Origin: Promethearchaeota archaeon
GTDB taxonomy: Archaea > Asgardarchaeota > Lokiarchaeia > Sigynarchaeales > SOKP01
Direction: 5' to 3'
Length of the DNA stretch: 27,529 nt
NCBI GenBank assembly: GCA_013375495.1
Contig: JABXKC010000041.1
Location: 1-27,529, forward strand
In this document: positions 9,056-16,400 of the stretch, in pieces
Layout of the letters: every line of letters starts with the position of its first letter
How positions within the stretch are numbered: the stretch's first letter is position 1
Position numbers and translations under genes: made by a program
The notes under the pieces: model-generated
The model's database searches: none
What the model saw: the letters and a program-made list of their open reading frames with translations, nothing else
Told to the model about the DNA's origin: nothing

Positions 9056-11218
9056 TTATGTTAGAGATTTAGTTTCTCTTATTTGTTGTTTATTAATTTT
9101 ACTTTGTTTCTCAGGATTTTTTATTTTTTCTATAACGTTCTCAATTGTTGCGAGTATGGTTGAATATTTTTCAAAAAGATGAGTATATTCACTGATATCA
9201 ATATCATTATTATCATACAAAACTCCCAATTGTTTCAATGTTCGACCGATTCCTGCCCTCCTATTTTGTAATTCTTCCATTTTGTTATAATTAACCGAAA
9301 TTTCTGATAGTAAGTTTTTATACCGTTTATAAGCGTGAAAATTGAGATCTTTTGGTTTGTATTGAGTTAAATAATTAGTGGTCCTTGGTAAAAATGGTGC
9401 TAAATTTTCTGGGACTATGATTAGCGGCTCCGGATCTTGCAATTTCATGGCTTCATTATCGTTTATAATTTCAACGTCATTTTCTATGATGAGTTCATTA
9501 ACGATTGATAAATTAGTTTGTATATTTTCCTTTTCATCTTTTGAAAGTTCTTTTAAATTCTCTAACATGTATTCCCATGTTTTTTCTGCTTTGTAAAAAT
9601 AATAATTAGCTTTTTTCTGTAGATCTTCAATGCGTTCATTATAATCACCATTATCTGACATTTTTGATAATGATTTAGCTTTTAGATGACAAGCATTGCC
9701 TATATCGTAATTATATTGAGCTTTTAACTGTTTTTCCTTTATTTTATCATATCTTTTTAAAAAGTATAATCTTTTTGTTAAGGCACTCAATCCTGCACAT
9801 AGATTTGATGCGGTAGATAGGTTTTGTTTTTGTTCTTCGCGCATGGTAGCGAGACTTTGAGCGAGAATCCGAGATTCCTCAGAATTTAGTTCAAGATTTT
9901 CAGCGGACAATGTAGTTCCCTTGTTTTCTTGGCGAATACATGCCGCACTAAAATATGCTGCAGCCTTATACATTTTACTACATTCTACCATCGCTACTAT
10001 CGCATTTTTCGAAGCACCTTCAGATTCGAATTTCTTAGAAAGATAAGAACATGCTTGTGCCGCGACCCATAATACTCGTGCACATTCAAACGTTAAATCC
10101 CATATTTCTATCTCTTTCTTCTCAAGGGGATCGTAAAAAGTTGGGGTAATCTCTAATTCTTTAAAGATTTTTATTTGGCTCTGAGTTTTGTAATTAATAT
10201 TTAAAATTTCTACATAATCTACAATAGAATCAAGATCGTGGAATAAAAAATCTTCATTTTTACGGATTCTTACTTCTAAATGTTTAATTTTAAAATGGAA
10301 AAAACGAATCTTTTGCATTGTTTCTGGAGAGAAATATGTTCTAAGCAACGGTTTGCCTTTTCTTGATTTTTCTACTTTAATTTGGGTATTATTACTATAT
10401 ATTATTTTTTGATCTTTTTCCCTTAATTGCTGTATATTGTGCGTTAATTGTTGCTTTTTGGCAGTTTGAGTTTGAAATTTAGATTTTATTTGAATAAGAT
10501 TAGATTCTTCTTTTACTATAGGTGGCAAATTCTGCTTTTTTTTAACAGAATCTTTCTTTCTTTTTGATTTTTTTTTTGACTTAACCTTTTCTGATTTTGT
10601 GGGAACAGTTTTTTCTTTTTTTAATGTTATAAGAGGTTTAATTGGAACTTCAACGATATTTTCCTCATTAGCTAGTTTCGAATTTTCTAACATTTCTTCC
10701 GAAATAGAGGACTCTACATCCTCCAAAAACTTTTCTAAACTAAGATTGATTTGATTCTTCCCTTTTTTAATGGTTTTATTCTCTCTTTCCACTACTTTTA
10801 TATTATCAACATATTTTTGAGCAATATCAAAACTCTTCTTAGAGAGTCTTGGAACGTCTAATATCTCTTTTGAATTAGATGATGATGAATTTTGATTAAT
10901 TAATTCTTCTTTTAGAAGAGAAATCTCTTCTGATAAAGAGGTTTTAGGAACATATATACTCTCTTCTGAGCTAATTGAGATCTGTCTTACCTCTTCTTTA
11001 CTAATATTTGCTTCTCTTTCTTTCTCTTTAATGGTTTCAAGATAGTTTTGGGCAGTATTTATATATCTTTTTGCAGTAGCGTCCCCAATACCTCTAATTT
11101 TTGATAAATTTTCAATGCTCGATGACGCTAATCTTTCTACTGAGTCTATCCCTTCCTGTTTCATTCTTTCTGCGGTTTTCTTTCCAATACCATTAACCAG
11201 CTGTATATTTAATGTCAT
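9056..11218 (-). CDS. Helix-hairpin-helix plus BRO1-like domain protein, paralogue B
   Basis: 720 aa, paralogue of the 664-aa protein. The helix-hairpin-helix module at 4-60 is better preserved here (V-N-G-I-G-K-K-T-A-E-R-M-K, then I-R-G-I-G-D-A-T-A-K-R-Y). Residues 117-145 resemble the second half of another copy. A long Lys/Ser-rich, probably disordered linker (about 150-290) is the main difference from paralogue A. The BRO1-like region (about 293-605) is strongly conserved between the two: Y-D-P-L-E-K-K-E-I-x-I-W-D-L, M-V-E-C-S-K-M-Y-K-x-A-A-Y-F-S-A-A-C, L-N-S-E-E-S-R-I, Q-D-P-E-P-L-I-I-V-P-E-N-L-A-P-F. The conserved C-terminal tail (about 605-710) is predicted helical and could match the start of an ALIX V domain. 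It is probably cytoplasmic (no signal or membrane segment). The 171-aa gene at 11507 is divergent from it. A role in ESCRT recruitment is a hypothesis. Confidence 0.65.
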   Translation of the reverse strand: MTLNIQLVNGIGKKTAERMKQEGIDSVERLASSSIENLSKIRGIGDATAKRYINTAQNYLETIKEKEREANISKEEVRQISISSEESIYVPKTSLSEEISLLKEELINQNSSSSNSKEILDVPRLSKKSFDIAQKYVDNIKVVERENKTIKKGKNQINLSLEKFLEDVESSISEEMLENSKLANEENIVEVPIKPLITLKKEKTVPTKSEKVKSKKKSKRKKDSVKKKQNLPPIVKEESNLIQIKSKFQTQTAKKQQLTHNIQQLREKDQKIIYSNNTQIKVEKSRKGKPLLRTYFSPETMQKIRFFHFKIKHLEVRIRKNEDFLFHDLDSIVDYVEILNINYKTQSQIKIFKELEITPTFYDPLEKKEIEIWDLTFECARVLWVAAQACSYLSKKFESEGASKNAIVAMVECSKMYKAAAYFSAACIRQENKGTTLSAENLELNSEESRILAQSLATMREEQKQNLSTASNLCAGLSALTKRLYFLKRYDKIKEKQLKAQYNYDIGNACHLKAKSLSKMSDNGDYNERIEDLQKKANYYFYKAEKTWEYMLENLKELSKDEKENIQTNLSIVNELIIENDVEIINDNEAMKLQDPEPLIIVPENLAPFLPRTTNYLTQYKPKDLNFHAYKRYKNLLSEISVNYNKMEELQNRRAGIGRTLKQLGVLYDNNDIDISEYTHLFEKYSTILATIENVIEKIKNPEKQSKINKQQIRETKSLT

Positions 11219-11471
11219 GTAAAGTTCTTAATAATACATTCAATTTCGATATATTACAATATACAATATTTTTTTTTAAACTTATTCAAGTTATGAATAT
11301 TAAATTGGATTAATCTTCATACAATAGTTTTATTTGAATCGTGTTAAAAGCTTATATTCTTCTTTTAATTCCAATATTAAGGTCATCATAATCCAAAAAT
11401 AACTTAAGAGATACAGAAAACTTTTATTCTTATTTAAATGAATATTCTTAATTCTAAAATAATTATACAAT

Positions 11472-11480
11472 CTATAATAT
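11472..11480 (+). promoter_or_regulatory. TATA box of the 171-aa gene
   Basis: CTATAATAT is centred about 31 nt before the ATG at 11507, giving a transcript with a very short or no leader. This position argues against the in-frame ATG at 11438, which would lie upstream of the promoter. Confidence 0.4.
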
Positions 11481-11506
11481 ACCAATTTTCCATTTATTTA
11501 TTAAAG

Positions 11507-12022
11507 ATGCCAAATAAAGATATCAATGTTGAGAATTTAATACGGGACTATTTATTAGACGAAGGTCTCTTAAGAGAAAAATTACCTAGTGCTGAGGTTG
11601 ATTTTGGATTTGTTTTTTCTTTTCCTCCTGGTTCTAAAAGCCAGAATATGAGTGTCTTTAAACCAAAAAGCAGAAACTTCATCCAAATAGCAATCAGAAT
11701 ACAATTATCTAAAAAACATGCTGATGCGTTAAATTCACTTAAAGATAATAAAAAAATTGAATTCTTTAACAATGTGAGAAATTACCTTATAGCTAAGGAA
11801 GTATATTTTAAAATAGATGCAAATAAGTTCATAATTGAAATAATTGAACAAATTTTTCCCCATAGGGATGGATTTATTCCAAAAAATACTTTCTTTAAAG
11901 CAGTTCAAAAAGTCTTTTATTGCTTCTTGTTTAGTAACCTGTTAGTAGATGACTACTGTTCTGGAAAAGAAATATCCTCAAAAAAGCTTGGTTCTGGATA
12001 CGATTTTTCATTATATTCATAA
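11507..12022 (+). CDS. DUF2299-like protein (tentative), divergent partner of HhH-BRO1
   Basis: 171 aa from the ATG at 11507. An upstream in-frame ATG (11438) would add 23 residues, but the homology with the pseudogene at 8780 begins exactly at 11507 and a TATA box lies between the two starts. The layout is a helix (V-E-N-L-I-R-D-Y-L-L-D-E-G), beta strands including V-D-F-G-F-V-F-S-F-P-P-G and N-M-S-V-F-K-P, the strand I-Q-I-A-I-R-I-Q-L, a charged helix, a further strand pair (V-Y-F-K-I-D / K-F-I-I-E-I-I-E-Q-I), then a C-terminal helix with T-F-F-K-A-V-Q-K-V-F. This order and the F-P-P-G motif recall archaeal DUF2299 proteins, which have a type III secretion chaperone-like fold; I am only moderately sure. 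Next to both BRO1-like genes a copy or remnant of it is found, so the two are probably functionally linked. Confidence 0.6.
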   Translation: MPNKDINVENLIRDYLLDEGLLREKLPSAEVDFGFVFSFPPGSKSQNMSVFKPKSRNFIQIAIRIQLSKKHADALNSLKDNKKIEFFNNVRNYLIAKEVYFKIDANKFIIEIIEQIFPHRDGFIPKNTFFKAVQKVFYCFLFSNLLVDDYCSGKEISSKKLGSGYDFSLYS

Positions 12023-12190
12023 TTATTAAGTTCGAGGTCAGGTTGAATATCATTTTATTCTATTTGCAATATAAAAAATCACTTTCATCTAATTATTGAT
12101 ACACAATTTCGTACAATTTCTTAAATTTTGATCCATAATTATGTTTTTGTTATAAAATTAATTATTCACTGTGTATACAGTCTGAGACCA

Positions 12191-12204
12191 TAAACTTTAT
12201 ATAC
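12191..12204 (+). promoter_or_regulatory. Archaeal promoter of the 284-aa exported protein gene
   Basis: TAAAC followed by TTTATATAC is a good BRE/TATA match. Transcription would start near 12226-12230, just before the ATG at 12232, indicating a leaderless or nearly leaderless mRNA. Confidence 0.5.
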
Positions 12205-12231
12205 TAAGTATGTTCAATATATCAATTGGTG

Positions 12232-13086
12232 ATGTGTTCAAAAAACACCAATCGTCTCGATTTCGAGACCATAGGTAGTTGTTCTAAAACTGTTATTGGG
12301 ATTCTATTGATTACTATGGTTATACCCTTTGGGATATCCATAATGGGAGTATGGGAAAATGGTAATAAGAATGGAGGTTTATCAGATTTTTCTGAAACAC
12401 CATTCATTCAAGATTATTATCCTTTAGAAAATTCATTTTCAGAAGATTTATCTTCGGAAATTTCGAGTTCTGAAGGAGAAATCTTGGAGGATACCTCATC
12501 CGAACTTACTATCGCAGTATCTGCAGATACTAATTCGGAAGAAATAATTTCTGGAGCTAGTGACGTGTCAGTACTATACAAAGGTATGTTTGGTCCATTT
12601 AACACAGAGGCTGGTTCTATAGAAATTATTCATGAGAATTTACCAGGCCCTGAATATGAGTTTCCATTATGTATAACTCAAGCAGATGTTGATGAGTTCT
12701 ACATGGTTGTCGCCGTTATTGGCGGTTATGAACCATTAGGCGGATCTATAATGGTATTTCAAGATAAAAATTGCTACCAAGGTTGTATTGAGATAGTCTG
12801 GACTGAGGTCGACTGTCATCTCGCCGATGGCGAAACTGCACCTTGTGATTGCATTACTTACTGGGAAGCTAAATTAATAGTTAACAATCCAATTTGTCTA
12901 GAAAGCAATCAGGCTCCTGCTGTGGGTTCTGATTTCACCGTAGTCCCCTCTGATATTGATCTTATGAAAGATGTCTGGCTATGTGTGAAAACTATGTGGA
13001 CGGGTTGTCCTTTACCGGACCAACAATTTATAGTAATACTGGCACATAAAGCTATGTCCCAGAAAGAAATCTCCTACTCTCGATAA
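12232..13086 (+). CDS. Membrane-anchored exported protein of unknown function
   Basis: 284 aa from the ATG at 12232; in-frame TTG (12226) and GTG (12229) codons lie just upstream, but the promoter position favours the ATG. A hydrophobic segment at about 20-41 (V-I-G-I-L-L-I-T-M-V-I-P-F-G-I) after a short N-terminus suggests an uncleaved signal anchor. Next comes an acidic Ser/Glu-rich stalk (about 60-110), then a beta-rich domain with several cysteines (C-Y-Q-G-C, C-H-L, C-D-C, C-V-K-T-M-W-T-G-C) that could form disulfides outside the cell. The C-terminus is short and polar. I recognise no family. It lies between the BRO1-like region and the 1960-aa surface gene, on the plus strand, and ends at a hairpin terminator, so it appears to be its own transcript. 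Confidence 0.75.
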   Translation: MCSKNTNRLDFETIGSCSKTVIGILLITMVIPFGISIMGVWENGNKNGGLSDFSETPFIQDYYPLENSFSEDLSSEISSSEGEILEDTSSELTIAVSADTNSEEIISGASDVSVLYKGMFGPFNTEAGSIEIIHENLPGPEYEFPLCITQADVDEFYMVVAVIGGYEPLGGSIMVFQDKNCYQGCIEIVWTEVDCHLADGETAPCDCITYWEAKLIVNNPICLESNQAPAVGSDFTVVPSDIDLMKDVWLCVKTMWTGCPLPDQQFIVILAHKAMSQKEISYSR

Positions 13087-13130
13087 GAGTACATCGCCAG
13101 TTTGAAAGTAACAGTTGGAATAACTGCTAC

Positions 13131-13170
13131 AATGGCAATTAATTTTGCCATTTCTCTTTTTTTCTTTCTT
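13131..13170 (+). terminator. Hairpin plus T-tract terminator
   Basis: AATGGCAA, a 6-nt loop TTAATT, then TTGCCATT makes a perfect 8-bp stem, followed by a pyrimidine run TCTCTTTTTTTCTTTCTT. It begins 45 nt after the stop of the 284-aa gene. The shape is that of a bacterial intrinsic terminator; in archaea the U-tract alone may be enough. Confidence 0.6.
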
Positions 13171-13198
13171 GTTAAATTATAAATAGCTTTAAAGTCTA

Positions 13199-13309
13199 AT
13201 GTTAGCTCTCTTAATTACCTCAATTAATCTACTATTTGTGAGCATTATTACACTTTTTGTTTTCATAATCTATTATGATGGTAAAAAATGTTCACACAGA
13301 TTTATCTAA
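13199..13309 (+). CDS. Possible small membrane protein, 36 aa
   Basis: An ATG-started frame encodes a hydrophobic segment (L-L-F-V-S-I-I-T-L-F-V-F-I-I) followed by a short basic tail (Y-Y-D-G-K-K-C-S-H-R). A TATA-like TTATAAATA precedes it but is rather close (about 20 nt). A/T-rich DNA easily gives short hydrophobic frames by chance, so this is weakly supported. Apart from this and the terminator, nothing clear is seen in the 360-bp gap 13087-13446. Confidence 0.2.
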   Translation: MLALLITSINLLFVSIITLFVFIIYYDGKKCSHRFI

Positions 13310-13446
13310 TTGATGTAAGGAATTCACACAAATACCTTTTTAGGAAAATTACAAAATTTATAAATCCGTATACATAAAGTAAAGATTTAAATAAGATTCT
13401 AACGTCAGTTACAATTAATATTAATCTATTAATAAGGGTTAAAACC

Positions 13447-16400
13447 ATGAAAAATAAAAAAATAACACAAATTTTGCTACTATCGATTTTAAGTGTTTCA
13501 CTGCTAATTACAGCTATGTTTCTACAGGCTGAAGTTAATTCTGATGAAAAAATTAAAGGAGACTCTACTAGTTTTATTTTAACAACTTCGGGATATGAAA
13601 ATCCCATTGAAATTAATGCTACTGCTATAGGAGTTGGTGCAAATAATTGGAGCTGGGCTAAAGACCAATCTTGGTGTACTGGAAGCGGTATTGAAAGTGA
13701 TCCTTATATTATCGAAAATTTAATAATAGATAGCGAAAATATTGGGAATTGTATAGCTATTTATAATTCTGAAGAGCATTTTATTGTCAGAAATTGTACA
13801 GTGTATAATTCCGGATCTGACTTTTGGGATGCGGGTATTAGACTAGAAAATGTTACTAATGCGAAACTGATAAATAATAGCTGTTTAAATAATACTGTTG
13901 GTATCCATCTAGAAGAGAGTAGCTTTAACTTTCTTTTGACTAATCATGCATTTAATAATACCTATTATGGAATTTATTTAAGGAATAAGTGTGGAAATAA
14001 TGTTATATCAGAAAACATATTAAATAATAATAGTTTTCACGGGATAGCTATATGGGCTCTCTCTGAGACATATAACTGTAAAGATAACACCATCTCTAGA
14101 AATATAATGAGTAACAATCAACTAAGAGGAATCTTTCTAACTGAATCTGATAATAACGAAATCACTGAAAATTACATTAGTAACAATAGTGAATTTGGAA
14201 TATACTTGCTATTTTGTCATGCAAACAATATTAGTAAAAACTATTTTATTGAAAATAGTATCCATGCTAAAGACGAATCTGATCCAGGATTTCCAGACTT
14301 TGATGTAAATAATTGGGATAATTCCATTATTGGTAATTACTGGGACAATTATACTGGTTCAGATTCTAATGATGATGGGATCGGAGAGGAACCTTATTCT
14401 TATATCCTCAGTACTTTTGTAAGTCCTAACGATACTCTACCAATATATGGAGATCCATTTCATAAGGGAGAAAAAATTCATATTGATGGGTCCGGTGTTA
14501 GTGGCCATAATTGGGCATGGGCTTCTACAAGAGCATGGTGTAGCGGTTCAGGAGCTTTAAACGACCCATATGTTATTAGTGATTTGATAATTGACGCGGC
14601 GAATGACGAAAGTTGTATTTTAATTGGAAATTCGAGTGTCGATTTTAAAATAGAAAATTCTACACTTTCAAATTCAGGATCAGGTTCTATGGATGCAGGA
14701 ATTAAATTGGATTCCGTTGATAACGCGCAGTTGATTGGAAATAATTGTTCAAATAATCAATGTGGAATTTCTTTATATTTAAGTGATAATAACAATATTA
14801 CAGAGAATACATTACAAAAAAATTATTACGGAGTCTGTTTGAACGATAGTGATTCTAACACTATTACAGAAAACACTTTTGATGATAATACTGAGTATGC
14901 TCTCGAAGAAAATAGTGTAGGTAATACGTTTGAAAATAATTACTGCATACCTCCTTTAACGATAACTAATGTAACATCCACTGATGCTAATGACACATAT
15001 AGGTTTGGGGAGACAATTGAAATTACAATTGAGTTTTCAGATATAGTATATGTAACAGGAACACCGCAACTTAGTCTCGAAACAGGTGACGATGATGCAG
15101 TAGTTGACTATACGAGTGGAAATGAAACAGATACATTATCTTTCAATTATACAGTCGATATGGACCATTATTCTACTGATCTTGATTATATTTCCACCGA
15201 TGCGTTGGATTTAAATGGTGGAACTATCAAAGGTATTGTTAGAAACGATGCTAATATAACACTATCAGCCCCAGGAACATCAGGATCTCTTGGTTCTAAT
15301 AAGAATATTATTGTTGATGCTAAAACACCATCTATAAATAATGTTAGTTCTACTAAACCAAATGGATTCTATACAACAGGAGAAGAAATTAATATAACAG
15401 TAACTTTTTCAGAACCTGTATTTGTCACTGGTACTCCTACACTTACTTTAGAAACAAATAGCATTCCAGATGGGATAGCATATTACACTAGTGGTAACGA
15501 AACGGCTACTCTCACATTCACTTACACAGTAGTTTTAGGACATTATTCAAGTGATCTTGATTATGATAGTACAAATGCCCTAAATGGAATAATTAAAGAT
15601 TCAGATGAATTAGTTGCTGATCTAACGCTTTCAGTGCCTGGAACTGCAGGTTCTTTAGGAGACAATAAAGATCTCTTAATAGATACCATAGATCCCTCCT
15701 CACCAGGCGGACTAGCTGCTGTTCCATCCTCGTGGACAAACACTAACGATTTTGATCTTTCCTGGTCAAATCCTGCGGATACTTCTGGTATAGCTGGCGC
15801 CTATTACAAACTATATTCTGCTCCTACCTCAGATACAGACGGAACTTATGAAGCAGGTGTGGGTATAACGTCAATTACAGGAATTACTGTAGGGTCTGAA
15901 GGAGCTCATACCGTTTACGTTTGGTTAAGAGACGCTGCTGGAAATGTTGATTATACTACCTATGACTCTGTAGTTTTATCCTTAGATACAACAGATCCCT
16001 CCTCACCGGGCGGACTAGCTGCTGATCCCTCCTCGTGGACAAACACAAACGATTTTGATCTTTCTTGGTCAAATCCTGCAGATCTGTCTGGTATAGCTGG
16101 CGCTTATTACAAACTATACTCTGCTCCGACCTCAGATACAGACGGAACTTATGAAGCAGGTGTGGGTATAACGTCAATTACAGGAATTACTGTAGGGTCT
16201 GATGGAGCTCATACCGTTTACATTTGGTTAAGAGATGCTGCTGGGAATGTTGATTATACTACCTACGACTCTGTAGTATTATCCTTAGATACAACGGATC
16301 CCTCCTCACCGAGCGGATTAGCTGCTGTCCCATCCTCGTGGACAAGCACAGACGATTTTGATCTTTCTTGGTCAAATCCTGCAGATCTGTCTGGTATAGC

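Noticed and set aside
6534..11218. Reading the helix-hairpin-helix proteins as RadA recombinases or DNA ligases
   Set aside because: Only the N-terminal module resembles those; there is no Walker A/B ATPase motif, nucleotidyltransferase lysine motif or nuclease motif in the rest of either protein.
11438..11506. Upstream in-frame ATG extending the 171-aa protein by 23 residues
   Set aside because: The extension precedes a TATA box and has no counterpart in the pseudogene copy, whose homology starts at the ATG corresponding to 11507.
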